Part shown: positions 42,006-52,300 of the stretch, piece by piece
Layout of the letters: every line of letters starts with the position of its first letter
How positions within the stretch are numbered: position 1 is the stretch's first letter
Translations under genes and position numbers: made by a program
Source of the DNA: CSSed11-175R1 sp041685735
Lineage (GTDB): Bacteria > Actinomycetota > Nitriliruptoria > Nitriliruptorales > Nitriliruptoraceae
Direction of reading: 5' to 3'
DNA: 61,308 bases
Assembly: GCA_041685735.1 (NCBI GenBank)
Contig: JAWLFE010000014.1
Span: 1-61,308, forward strand
Notes under the pieces: model-generated
What the model saw: only the letters and a program-made list of their open reading frames with translations
Databases searched by the model: none
What the model was told of the DNA's origin: nothing

Positions 42006-42617
42006 TCAGCCGTGCGCGGTCGCCCGAGCCGTGGCGACCACGGACCGGCTGGCGAGCAGGCCGCGCCCGATCGCGACCATGGCGGTCAGCAGGACCAGGT
42101 CGGTCAGCAGAGCGATCGGCAGGATGTTGGTGGCGCGTCCTGCGGGGAACAGGGGACCGACCAGGGCCAGCAGGTAGCCCACGGGAGCCGCCACCAGCCC
42201 GGACCTGGCGTAGGCGACACCGAGGATGAGGAAGGTGAGCACCAGCGTCACCGCCGGAGGCGCCATGGCAGCGGAAGCAACGGGATCGCCCTGGTCGACC
42301 AGTTGGGGCATCGCCGTGATGGCCGCCCACATGCTGTCGACCCCGTAGGACGCGCCGGTGGCCGCCGTGACCAGGCCGAGTCCCAGGGCGGCGGCGGCGG
42401 TGCGCGGGAACCGGTGGCGCAGCGGCAGCACCAGACCGACGATCGCGATACCCAGGACGCTCCACGCGTAGAGCTGGATCGCACCGCCGACCTGGCCACG
42501 GTTCATCCCGTCGGCCGCCCAGTAGGCGAACGTGGCGGCGAGGACCAACACCGGCGCGGCGAAGATCGCTGCGGTGGTGAGCCCGTCGATCGGGTCGGCG
42601 TCGGGACGGTCGTCCAT
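42006..42617 (-). CDS. Membrane protein with six or seven helices, unknown family
   Basis: A 203-residue hydrophobic protein. Helices include LTTAAIFAAPVLVLAATFAY, LYAWSVLGIAIVGLVLPL, AAAALGLGLVTAATGASYG, AVTLVLTFLILGVAYARSG, VGYLLALVGPLFPAGRATNI and IALLTDLVLLTAMVAIGRGL. A short acidic head (MDDRPDADPID) precedes the first helix. No family is recognised. TCACCCG box I is 60 bases upstream of ATG 42617 and is the only regulatory signal near it. The secreted-protein gene follows 110 bases downstream on the same strand. Confidence 0.65.
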   Translation of the reverse strand: MDDRPDADPIDGLTTAAIFAAPVLVLAATFAYWAADGMNRGQVGGAIQLYAWSVLGIAIVGLVLPLRHRFPRTAAAALGLGLVTAATGASYGVDSMWAAITAMPQLVDQGDPVASAAMAPPAVTLVLTFLILGVAYARSGLVAAPVGYLLALVGPLFPAGRATNILPIALLTDLVLLTAMVAIGRGLLASRSVVATARATAHG

Positions 42618-42677
42618 GGTGTTGGCTTCCGGTCGGCGGCTAGGACACCATCTCACCGGACCTCGCGCCGCCCGCCC

Positions 42678-42693
42678 TCACCCGAACGGGTGA
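42678..42693. promoter_or_regulatory. TCACCCG box I with a two-base spacer
   Basis: TCACCCGAACGGGTGA, perfect heptamer arms but only two bases between them instead of three. It lies between the minus-strand LuxR copy 3 stop and the membrane protein start at 42617. A further GGGTGA half-site follows at 42710. No TASCGT at the conserved distance. Confidence 0.5.
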
Positions 42694-42702
42694 GCATCGC
42701 CC

Positions 42703-45411
42703 TCAGCCGGGTGAACCTGGGTCGTTCTCGGCTCCAGCCAGGCCGTCACCGATGCCGAGCGTCCGCGCCACGCCCGCCGCGGCTGTTCGTGTCGGGACCC
42801 CGAGTTTGCGCAGGACGTTGCGCACATGGGTCTTGACGGTGTTGATCGAGAGGACGAGGTCCTCGGCGATCCGCGCGTTCGAGTGACCCGCGGCGATGAG
42901 TCGCAGCACCTCGACCTCGCGGGAGCTCAGCGTGACACCCGATGTCCCGAGGGTGACGGCAGCCGGAGGTGTGTCGGCGACGAGCACGGCTCGTGCGGCG
43001 CGGGCCACCCGGACCTGACTCCCGACGTCGATCGCACGCTCCAGCACGGGGCGGAGCGCCTGACCGGTCGTTGCCACGAGCCCGATCGCCTGGAGCCGGT
43101 CGAGAACGACGAGTTCCTCGAGCATCAGCGCGAGGGCATCGTCGTGGCGGCCCGCCGCTGTCAGGGCGACCACCAGGTCGAGCTGGAGGCGACCGACGCT
43201 CGGGATGGCGCGCACGGGACCGAGCCGCTCTATCGCTGCCGTGAGGACCGCGATCGCGTCGTTGGGTCGTCCCTCAGCGATCGCCAGTTCCGCGTGGGGC
43301 ACCGCGATGACCGCATCGCTGAAGGCGGCTTCCGGACCGACAGCGAGGCCCGCCTCGATGCTGTTCCGAACCAGGGTCCGGAGTGCATCCTGGTCGCCCT
43401 GTTGCCGTCGCAGCCGGGCCAACGCGGCGATCCAGTTGACCGCGATCTGCTCGGGTACCTCGCCCGGATCGGCGGGCCGCCGCCGGCCTTCGAGCAGGTC
43501 CGCGGCCGGCGCCAGGTCTCCGCGCACGGTCATGGCGCAGACACGGACCCAGTCGACCTGCGCCTGCAGGTACGGAACGCGGAGACGGACCAGACGGTCA
43601 CCCGTCGCGGCCGCGTGCACCTCCGCACGGGCCAGGTCCCCCCGGAGGAACGCCGTGAAGGCTCGATGGACGTCTCGGCCGGCAGTCAGGAGCGGTGAGA
43701 CACCGTCCATCCGTCGATCGAGCCAGTCCGCGAACCCGTCGATGCGATCCACGCCCCCATCGGCGAAGGCCAGGAACGGGCTGGTGTTGCGTGAGACCAC
43801 CTCGGCGGCCGCGACGTCGCCGCTGGCCATCGCCGTCTGGATCGCGGCAGCGTGGCGGACCCCGACCTCGGCCCAACGTCCGACCAGCACCGCGCCGTGC
43901 GCCAGGCTGACCTCGTGCTCCGCGCGGACGACCGCTCCGAGGTCGTCGAACCCAGGCTCCGCCTCCAGCGCTTGCAGTTGCTCCGACCGAGCCGAGGGAT
44001 CATCACCGCAACGTTGCAGGTAGCGCAGGGTGGCCCAGCGCGCCAGGACGTCCGTGCGATCCAGATCCGACGTGAGGTCGGTGAGGACCTGTCGTGCGGC
44101 CGCGTGTTCCGCCCGCTGCGCCAACGCCACCCCGTCGACGACGCGGAGCCATGGCCGGCCCTCCCACAGGTCGCGTGGCACGTGCTCCAGCAGGGTCCGG
44201 ATCTGCGCGAGTGGCGCGGGTCGTGGGAACACCGCTCGACCGCGAGCCTCGAGGAGGTCGAGGGCCCGATCGAACGACCGCGCGGCCACCAGATGGTGCA
44301 GCTGCTCCTGCCAGTCATCGACCGTGTCGGCGGCACCGGCATGCAACCGCACCAGACGGTCGGGGTCCGCCCGCAGCTCCTGGAACAGGGCATCCCGGAG
44401 CAGGTCATGGAACTGCAGGGTGCCGTCCTCCAGCCTGCTGACCAGCACCGGGAGGTGATCGACGACCGTCGTCAGCCACCGCACAGCATCCTGGCGACCG
44501 GTGAGAGCGGTGACGTCGACCGGCCGGATCCTGCGCAGGACCGCCAGGTCGGTCAGCGTGCTCGCGTCCTCGTCCCCGAACTCCGCCAGCAGCTCCTCCC
44601 GCACGTATCGGCTCACCGCATCCGAGGTCGCTCCGCCACCGTCCGCACCCTCCGCGATGAGACGGATGCCGGTGACCCACCCACCCGTGCGCTCGACGAG
44701 TCGCTCCACGCCCTCAGCACCGATGGACACGCCCATCTCCGCCAGGATCCGCGACGTCTGCTCGATGCTGATGCGAAGGCCATCCGGTGCGATCTCGACC
44801 ACTCGACCGGCGGCTTCGAGCCGGGCCACCGGCATCGGCAGAGGTGCTCGGGAGGTGAGCAGCAGATGGAGTGACGCTGGCGCCATCGCCAGCAGTTCGG
44901 TGAGGAGTTCGACGGCATCCGCCCGTGCGGCGATCCGGTGGACGTCGTCGAGGACCAGCAGGACCGGCGCTGCGTGGCCATCGAGCAGGCCGTTGACGAG
45001 GGTCGTCGCGGCGTCGCGGACCGAGAACGCCGTCGACGCTCCGGTGACGAGTTGGCGCAGGTCCGCCAGATCGTGCCCGGTGCGTCTCAGTCCTTCGTGC
45101 AGCAGATCCAGCAGGCGTGCCCCGTCGTCCCACTCGTCGAGGGTGACCCAGGCCCAGGGCAGGTCCGTTGCGTCCGCGACCGCGCGCGCAAGCGTGGTCT
45201 TCCCCGATCCTCCGGGTGCGCGGATCACGGTGGCTGTGGCACCGCGAGCACAGGCTGCGACGCGCGCCACGAGTTCGGGATCCGCCGCGTAGATGCGCGG
45301 CAGCGGCGGGGGGACGAACTTGGTTCCGATGATCGTCGGGGCACACCGCTCGATCGTCGTCAACTCGTCAGCAGACCGGCCGGGCATAGGGCCTCGCTTG
45401 CGGCCGGCCAC
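42703..45411 (-). CDS. LuxR-family ATP-binding regulator of the MalT/LAL type, copy 3
   Basis: A 902-residue LAL regulator: Walker A RAPGGSGKT at about residue 66, VLLVLDDVHRIAA as Walker B, RTGGWVTGIRLIAEGA as the STAND signature, a long helical-repeat middle, and a C-terminal GerE helix-turn-helix (LSSREVEVLRLIAAGHSNAR, then LSINTVKTHVRNVLRKLGV). The helix-turn-helix differs from copies 1 and 2 at several recognition-helix positions, so it may have its own targets. Start at GTG 45411; ATG 45387 is an alternative. Box I lies beyond its 3' end and serves the next gene. Confidence 0.88.
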   Translation of the reverse strand: MAGRKRGPMPGRSADELTTIERCAPTIIGTKFVPPPLPRIYAADPELVARVAACARGATATVIRAPGGSGKTTLARAVADATDLPWAWVTLDEWDDGARLLDLLHEGLRRTGHDLADLRQLVTGASTAFSVRDAATTLVNGLLDGHAAPVLLVLDDVHRIAARADAVELLTELLAMAPASLHLLLTSRAPLPMPVARLEAAGRVVEIAPDGLRISIEQTSRILAEMGVSIGAEGVERLVERTGGWVTGIRLIAEGADGGGATSDAVSRYVREELLAEFGDEDASTLTDLAVLRRIRPVDVTALTGRQDAVRWLTTVVDHLPVLVSRLEDGTLQFHDLLRDALFQELRADPDRLVRLHAGAADTVDDWQEQLHHLVAARSFDRALDLLEARGRAVFPRPAPLAQIRTLLEHVPRDLWEGRPWLRVVDGVALAQRAEHAAARQVLTDLTSDLDRTDVLARWATLRYLQRCGDDPSARSEQLQALEAEPGFDDLGAVVRAEHEVSLAHGAVLVGRWAEVGVRHAAAIQTAMASGDVAAAEVVSRNTSPFLAFADGGVDRIDGFADWLDRRMDGVSPLLTAGRDVHRAFTAFLRGDLARAEVHAAATGDRLVRLRVPYLQAQVDWVRVCAMTVRGDLAPAADLLEGRRRPADPGEVPEQIAVNWIAALARLRRQQGDQDALRTLVRNSIEAGLAVGPEAAFSDAVIAVPHAELAIAEGRPNDAIAVLTAAIERLGPVRAIPSVGRLQLDLVVALTAAGRHDDALALMLEELVVLDRLQAIGLVATTGQALRPVLERAIDVGSQVRVARAARAVLVADTPPAAVTLGTSGVTLSSREVEVLRLIAAGHSNARIAEDLVLSINTVKTHVRNVLRKLGVPTRTAAAGVARTLGIGDGLAGAENDPGSPG

Positions 45412-45536
45412 GTCTCCCCAAGGTCCGGTCGCCCCGTCAGCCTAGGCCGGATGGTGCCGCGTGTCCCCCTCGCGATCGCCGCCGCGGGTCGTGATCAGTC
45501 GCTGATCGCAAGATGCACCGATCCCCGTCGCGCCGT

Positions 45537-45740
45537 TCACCGCCAGTCACGTTCGAGCGCCGCTCGCAGCGTCTCCTGATCGAGGGTCCAGATGGTCAGT
45601 TCCGGTGGGGTGTCCGGGTTCCGTCGACGTCCGTGCCGTCGGCGCGCCCTCACCGCACGGGCTGGCGTGATGCGGTCGTTGGCCGCTGTCCATGTCTGAC
45701 GCCCCCAGCTCCGACCGATCGCTCTGGCGTTCGTCGCCAT
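45537..45740 (-). CDS. Possible 67-residue small protein
   Basis: ATG 45740 follows AGGAGAACGG, a good ribosome site. The product has a basic, Arg-rich N-terminal half (ATNARAIGRSWGRQTWTAAN...) and an acidic helical end PELTIWTLDQETLRAALERD. No family is recognised. The ribosome site and the structured-looking end support it; the Arg-rich run resembles shadow ORFs. Confidence 0.4.
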   Translation of the reverse strand: MATNARAIGRSWGRQTWTAANDRITPARAVRARRRHGRRRNPDTPPELTIWTLDQETLRAALERDWR

Positions 45741-45897
45741 GTCCGTTCTCCTCTCGCTCGATGGGGACGACGGTCCGGGGGGAGGTCTCCTCGGCGTTTC
45801 GTCGGAACGAAACGCTGGAGAAACGGCGGCGGGTTCGTTGCCACTGGCGTCGATCGGGCAGTCGTGGTTGGCTCGACTGCAGAGGGTGGTGAGGAGC

Positions 45898-48765
45898 GTG
45901 CGGTTCGGGATCTTGGGCCCCCTTGAGGTGGCCGATGACCGGGGTGGGGGTCGCACCCCGACCGCACCCCGTCAGCGTCGGCTCCTGCTCGCTCTGCTGG
46001 TGGCCGGCGGCGATCCTCTCACCGTGGAACAGGTGGCCGAGGTCGTGTGGCCTGCCCAGGTCGATCGCCCGCGCGATCCCGTCCGCACGATCCGCACCTA
46101 CGTGTCCCGGTTGCGCGCCATCCTCGAGGCCGACGGCATCGATGGCGTGCCAGCGGTGCTGCTGGGTGGCCCGGATCGCTACCACCTCGGTCTCGATGGG
46201 AACGAACTCGATGCGAGGATGTTCGAGGAGGACGTGTCGGCCGCTGCCTGTCGCGTCGACAACGACCCTGGGGGCGCCCTGCGCACGGTCGAGCGCGCCC
46301 TCGAGCGCTGGCGCGGCCCAGCCCTGGCAGAGGTCGCCGATGAACCATGGGCTCAGCCGACCGCGATCCGGCTCGAGGAGATGCGCCTGACCGCCCAGGA
46401 GCTGCGCTTCCGCTGCCTGCTCGATGTCGATCGGGTCGCCGAAGCCCACCGTGAACTGGAGGAGTACGTCCGTCGCCATCCAGAGCGTGAACGTCCCCTC
46501 GGCCAGCTGCTGGTCGCCCTGCAGCGGACCGGCCGCATGGCGGAGGCGACCCGCCGGTTCCAGACCTACCGCGCGCGCCTGGCCGAGGAGACCGGGCTCG
46601 ACCCGTCACCGGAGCTCGTCCGCCTGCACGACCGTCTCCTGGCCGGCCCCGGACGGACCGGCTCCGACGCCACGGCCACGTGGAACCTGCTGCCCGCCGC
46701 CCGGACCGGGCTCGTCGGCCGGGACGCGGAGATCGCCGCGGTGGCCCGGGCGCTCGAACGGTCCGCGGTACTGACGCTTGCGGGCGTTGGTGGGGTCGGG
46801 AAGACACGTCTCGCTCTCGCCGTCGCGGAGGCCCGACGCGCTGCCAGCGACCGAGTGGCGTGGGTCGACCTCAGCCCCGTCACGGCTGACCATGACGTCG
46901 TCGCCGCGGTGTTCGCCGCCCTGCGGGTTCCGATGGCCGCCCGCGGGGACCACCTCGAGGGACTCGTGCGCCTGCTCGGCGCCCACGCAGCGCTGTTGGT
47001 CCTCGACAACTGCGAGCACGTGTTGGGAACCGTGGCGTCGCTCGTCGATCGCGCCACCCGGACGGGACCTCGGCTCACGGTGCTCGCGACCAGCAGGGAG
47101 CCGCTCGGGATCGATGGCGAGCAGGTCCACCGCGTACCGTCGCTGAGCGAGGACGCCGGCGCGGAGCTGTTCCTCGCCCGGGCCCGGGTGCCTGCCTCGG
47201 CCCAGGTCCGCGAACGCGCTGGAGAGATCGCCCGTCGGCTGGACGGGATCCCCCTCGCGATCGAACTCGCCGCGGCCCGAACAGCCCACCTCGGCGTCGA
47301 CGACCTCGCCGCCCGTCTGGATGAGCGGTTCTGGCTGCTGACGGGATCCCGTCGGTCGGTGGCGCGGCATCGCACGCTCCGGGCGACGATGGACTGGAGC
47401 TACGACCTGCTCTCGGACCCCGAGCAGGCGGCGCTACGAGCTTCGTCCGTGTTCGTCGGCGGCTTCGACATCGATTCGCTCGCCGGGATCCTCAGGATCG
47501 ATGAGCACGACGCATTGGACCGGCTCGCGGCGCTCGTCGACGCTTCCCTGGTCGAGGTCGAGAGTGGAACCGCGCCGACCCGCTACCGGTTGCTGGAGAC
47601 CGTGAGACTGTACGCCGAGGAGCGACTCGTCGAGGCGGGCGTGGCCGACACGACCCGGGACGCGCACACGGAGCACTACCTCGCGAGGGCCGTCGAACAT
47701 CCCCCGACCATCCCGGACCTCGCTCCGTGGTGGTGGTCGGCCGCCGACGATGCAGCCGACAGCGGCAACCACGCCGCCGCCCTCGAGCGGTTGGATCGCG
47801 CGGATCGCCACCGGGACGTGGGCCGGCTCGCATCCAGGTTGGCGACGCGGTTCATCAGCCGGGGGTTCAGCGACCCGGACCGGCGCTACCTGTGCCGGTC
47901 CGACGTGATCGCCGCGCTGGATGACGACGCCGAGCGAGGGCTCTACCTGCTCGCGTCCGCCGACGACGCCAACCACCTCGGCCGGTTGGCGGAGCAGTTC
48001 GCCTTCGGCCGCGAGGCGATCGCGGCGGCCACCGATCCCCGGGTCCGCGGTGCCGCGGCCATCTACACCTTCCTCGGCGGCAGCATCGTCGCCGCTGCCC
48101 AGGGCTCGCAGGCGCTCCACGGCATCGATCTGCAGCGCATGGTCGACGATGCGCTCGCTGCCCTACCCGACGACGCCCCGGTGATCCGCCACCACCTGCG
48201 GCTCCAGCGGCCGATGGGCCTGCTGGTCCGGGGAGACTGTGCGGGGGCCGTGAGCCTCCTGGATGACCTGGTCAGCGACGGCGACGGGTTCGCGGCGTCC
48301 GAGCTGATGGTCGTCCTGCACGTCCTCGGCGAGGATGATCAGGCACTACGCGTCCCTGTCCCCAGTGATGTCCAGGCTGGGTACGGACTGTGGGACTACC
48401 GTGTCCCCCTGGTCCGTGCCATGGTGGCCGCGGCCCGACAGGAACTTCCAGAAGCCCGACGGTGGCTCGCCGCTGCCGGTGCCGAGGTGCGTGGCCACCC
48501 GATGCCACTCTGTGATCGTGACGTGTTGCTGGGCTGCGGGGTCCTCGCGCACCACGCGCGGGACCATCGGCGTGCCTCGCGGTTGCTCGCTGCCCTCCGT
48601 GGCCTCACACGGACCCCCGGCACCTTCGCCGCGTACCTCGACTACCGCATGCGGGTACGCGACACGCTCGACCCGCTCGAGCGTGGTGCGATCATCGCCG
48701 AAGGAGCAGCCGACGAGCCCGCCGAGGCTCTGGAGCGTGAGCTCTCCCGTCTCGCTGCGAGCTGA
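45898..48765 (+). CDS. SARP/AfsR-type transcriptional activator, intact
   Basis: A 955-residue regulator. The N-terminal winged helix starts with VRFGILGPLEVADDRGG and the BTAD helical domain runs to about residue 250. The NB-ARC/STAND ATPase has LAGVGGVGKTRLALAVAE at about residue 294, LLVLDNCEHVLG as Walker B and IARRLDGIPLAIELAAARTA, then LRATMDWSYDLLSDPEQAAL. A C-terminal helical repeat region completes it. Such activators bind direct repeats near -35 and turn on secondary-metabolite or stress genes. Start: GTG 45898 is the usual SARP opening; upstream GTGs at 45886-45889 are possible. The decayed paralogue is at 37172-39797. Confidence 0.87.
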   Translation: MRFGILGPLEVADDRGGGRTPTAPRQRRLLLALLVAGGDPLTVEQVAEVVWPAQVDRPRDPVRTIRTYVSRLRAILEADGIDGVPAVLLGGPDRYHLGLDGNELDARMFEEDVSAAACRVDNDPGGALRTVERALERWRGPALAEVADEPWAQPTAIRLEEMRLTAQELRFRCLLDVDRVAEAHRELEEYVRRHPERERPLGQLLVALQRTGRMAEATRRFQTYRARLAEETGLDPSPELVRLHDRLLAGPGRTGSDATATWNLLPAARTGLVGRDAEIAAVARALERSAVLTLAGVGGVGKTRLALAVAEARRAASDRVAWVDLSPVTADHDVVAAVFAALRVPMAARGDHLEGLVRLLGAHAALLVLDNCEHVLGTVASLVDRATRTGPRLTVLATSREPLGIDGEQVHRVPSLSEDAGAELFLARARVPASAQVRERAGEIARRLDGIPLAIELAAARTAHLGVDDLAARLDERFWLLTGSRRSVARHRTLRATMDWSYDLLSDPEQAALRASSVFVGGFDIDSLAGILRIDEHDALDRLAALVDASLVEVESGTAPTRYRLLETVRLYAEERLVEAGVADTTRDAHTEHYLARAVEHPPTIPDLAPWWWSAADDAADSGNHAAALERLDRADRHRDVGRLASRLATRFISRGFSDPDRRYLCRSDVIAALDDDAERGLYLLASADDANHLGRLAEQFAFGREAIAAATDPRVRGAAAIYTFLGGSIVAAAQGSQALHGIDLQRMVDDALAALPDDAPVIRHHLRLQRPMGLLVRGDCAGAVSLLDDLVSDGDGFAASELMVVLHVLGEDDQALRVPVPSDVQAGYGLWDYRVPLVRAMVAAARQELPEARRWLAAAGAEVRGHPMPLCDRDVLLGCGVLAHHARDHRRASRLLAALRGLTRTPGTFAAYLDYRMRVRDTLDPLERGAIIAEGAADEPAEALERELSRLAAS

Positions 48766-48925
48766 CGAGCACTTCTTCGGCCGCTGGCGGCGACCGCCGG
48801 GGCCTGTCATCACCAGCGCCTCCTGGCTCGCAGACCGCACGAGCGGCTACGCCCTCGCGGTGACGACCTGGGAGAGTGAGGATGCCACGCTCAAGGGCCT
48901 GGAGCTGCTGAACCAGGGAGGCCGG

Positions 48926-49243
48926 TCACTTCGAGGGAAGCTCGTTCTCGGCGGCCTCGTGGACCGCGACCTCGCCGGCCAGTGCGAAGAACGTCGGTGC
49001 CCAGAGGCCGATGAAGATGCCGAAGCGCTCAGCGTGCGCGGCGTCACCGGACTCCTTCGCGGTGCGCCAGGTCGCGATGCTCGCGAAGATGGAGGCGAAT
49101 CCGAGGACCTGCAGCACATCGCTGGTGATGCCGAACCGGTGCATCTGCTTGACGAGCATGGGGTCGCTTTCGATCGTGGGTGGGTACCCGCGGTTCGGTT
49201 CCGCCACGGCGGTCGGATGTCGCAGGTCCTCGACGGTGGGCAT
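48926..49243 (-). CDS. Small two-helix membrane protein
   Basis: A 105-residue protein: a polar Pro-rich head (TVEDLRHPTAVAEPNRGYPP), then two membrane helices (ITSDVLQVLGFASIFASIAT and FGIFIGLWAPTFFALAGEVA) separated by a charged loop TAKESGDAAHAER, and a short acidic tail. I chose ATG 49243; ATG 49159 would still keep both helices. No family is recognised. It is divergent from pyruvate carboxylase, with only 65 bases between starts. Confidence 0.6.
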   Translation of the reverse strand: MPTVEDLRHPTAVAEPNRGYPPTIESDPMLVKQMHRFGITSDVLQVLGFASIFASIATWRTAKESGDAAHAERFGIFIGLWAPTFFALAGEVAVHEAAENELPSK

Positions 49244-49308
49244 GGGCGTCCGGTTACGGTTGGCCGTCACGGGGCGAGCGCGCCCTCGTCGCAACGGAGG
49301 AGCCACGC

Positions 49309-52300
49309 ATGACCGGACCGATCGAACGGGTACTGGTCGCCAACCGTGGTGAGATCGCCGTGCGGGTCATGCGGGCGGCGACCGAGCTCGGCATCCGCAC
49401 TATCGCGATGTACACGGCCGCGGATCGTGAGTCGATCCATCGGGTCAAGGCGGACGAGTCGTACGAGATCGGGGATCCGTCACGGCCGCTGGCGGGCTAC
49501 CTCGATGCCGATGAGATCGTCGGGTTGGCCGTCCGGGTCGGGGCGGATGCCGTGCATCCCGGCTACGGCTTCCTGTCCGAGTCCTCGACGTTGGCGCGGG
49601 CGTGTGCGGACGCCGGGCTGGCGTTCGTCGGTCCGCCGGCGGACGTCCTGGAGACGACCGGCGACAAGGTCCAGGCCAAGGCACAGGCGATCGCGGCGAG
49701 GCTACCGGTGCTGGCCGCCAGCGATCCGTTGTCGGAGGACGCGGACCTGGCGGCGGAGGCGGAGCGCATCGGGTTCCCGGTCTTCGTCAAGGCCGCCGGC
49801 GGGGGTGGCGGCCGCGGCCTGCGGCTGGTGACCGATCCTGACCAGTTGGCGGATGCGATCACCAGCGCGCGGCACGAAGCCGCGGGTGGCTTCGGGGATC
49901 AGACGATCTTCCTGGAGAAGGCGGTCCTGCGTCCCCGCCACATCGAGGTGCAGGTGCTCGCCGACGCCGCCGGTCAGGTGATCCACCTCTATGAACGTGA
50001 CTGTTCGGTGCAGCGGCGCCACCAGAAGGTGCTCGAGATCGCGCCGGCGCCGGGTCTGGACCCCGGTATCCGTGCGGCGATCTGCGCGGACGCGGTGCGG
50101 TTCGCGGAGCAGGTCGGCTACGTCAACGCGGGCACGGTCGAGTTCCTGCTGGACGCCGACGGGCAGCACCACTTCATCGAGATGAACCCGCGCATCCAGG
50201 TCGAGCACACCATCACCGAGGAGGTCTGTGACGTCGACCTGGTGCAGTCGCAGCTGCGGATCGCCGGGGGTGCGACGTTCGCTGACCTCGGCTTCGACCA
50301 GGACAGCGTCGCGCCGCGTGGGGTCGCGATCCAGTGCCGGGTCACGACCGAGGATCCAGCGAACGGCTTCCGGCCCGGGACCGGACGGGTCACGGCCTTC
50401 CGGTCGGCTGGTGGTGCCGGGATCCGGATCGATGCGGGGTCGGCGTTCGTCGGTGCGGAGATCTCGCCCTACTTCGATTCGTTGCTGGCCAAGGTGACCG
50501 CTCGCGGGCGGGACCTGCCGACGGCGGCCCGTCGGGCCCGACGGGCGCTGGCCGAGTTCCGGGTGCGGGGTGTGCCGACCAACCTCGCGTTCCTGCGGGC
50601 ACTCCTGGCCGACACGGATCGGTTGGTCGCCGGAATCTCGACGGCGTACCTCGACGACCACCCGGAACTGCTGCAGGCCGTCGACAGCCGGGATCGGGCC
50701 AGTCGGCTGCTGGACCACCTCGGCGATGTGACCGTCCATCACCCCCATGGTCCGGCGCCCGGGGTGGCCGACCCGCGGAGCCGACTCCCGGCGTTGCCGG
50801 CCGACCCGCCGGTCGCCGGGAGCCGCGACCGCCTGCTGGCCGACGGCCCGGCGGCGTTCGCCAGCTGGCTGCGGGGCAGCGCTGCTGTCGGGGTCACCGA
50901 CACCACCATGCGCGATGCCCACCAGTCGTTGTTGGCGACCCGGATGCGCACCACCGACATGCTGGCCGTCGGCCCCCACCTGGCTGCACAGCTTCCGCAG
51001 CTGCTGTCGTTGGAGGTCTGGGGCGGTGCGACCTTCGACGTGGCGATGCGCTTCCTCAAGGAGGACCCGTGGGAGCGGCTGGAACGGCTGCGGGACACGG
51101 TGCCCAACATCTGTCTCCAGATGCTGCTCCGCGGACAGAACGCGGTCGGCTACCACCGCTACCCACCGGACGTGGTTCGCGCGTTCGTCCGTGAGGCCGC
51201 CGCCGCGGGGATCGACATCTTCCGGGTCTTCGATGCGCTGAACGACGTGGAGCGGATGCGTCCCGCCATCGAGGCGGTGGCCGAGCAGGGCCGCATCGCC
51301 GAAGGGACCCTGTGCTACACCGGCGACCTGTCGGATCCGGCCGAGCGGGTCTACACCCTCGACCACTACCTCGAGGTGGCTGCGGGGTTGATCGACGCGG
51401 GAGTGCACGTCCTGTGCGTCAAGGACATGGCGGGGCTGCTCCGGGCGCCGGCGGCGCGCACGCTCGTCACCGCGCTCCGGGAGCGGTTCGACGCACCGGT
51501 CCACCTGCACACCCACGACACGACCGGTGGGCAGCTCGCGACCTACCTCGCCGCCATCGAGGCCGGGGTCGACGCGGTCGATGGGGCGGCGGCACCGTTG
51601 GCGGGGACCACCAGCCAACCGCCGCTCCCGGCCATCGTCGCCGCCACCGACCACACCGATCGGGCGACCGGGTTGGATCTCGACGCCCTGTTGAACCTGG
51701 AGGAGTACTGGGAGACCGTGCGGACGCTGTACGCCCCCTTCGAGCAGGGGTTGACCGCACCGACCGGACGGGTCTACCGCCACCAGATCCCCGGTGGGCA
51801 GCTGTCGAACCTCGTCGCCCAGGCGACCGCCCTGGGCGTCGCCGGTGGCTTCCCGGAGATCGCCCGCCGCTACATCCAGGCGGACGAGCTGCTCGGCGGA
51901 CTGATCAAGGTCACGCCGACGTCCAAGGTCGTCGGTGACCTGGCGCTGTTCATGGCGATGAACGACGTCGACCCGTCGGACATCGAAGCTGACCCCGGAC
52001 GCCATGACCTGCCCGGATCGGTGTTGGAACTGCTGGCCGGCGACCTGGGAACGCCACCCGCGGGGTGGCCCGAGCCGCTCAGGACCCGCGCGCTCGAGGC
52101 GCACGCCGTCACGCTTCCCGACCGCCAGCTCACGGACGAGGAGCGGGCGGGGTTGGACGCGCCCGGTGCACGCCAGCTGCTGTCGTCGCTGTTGTTCCCC
52201 GGCCCGGCCGAGGACTTCCGCGCCGATCGCGAGCACTACGGCGACCTGTCGGTGCTTCCCACCGAGGCCTTCCTGCACGGGCTCCGGGAGGGCCTCGAGG

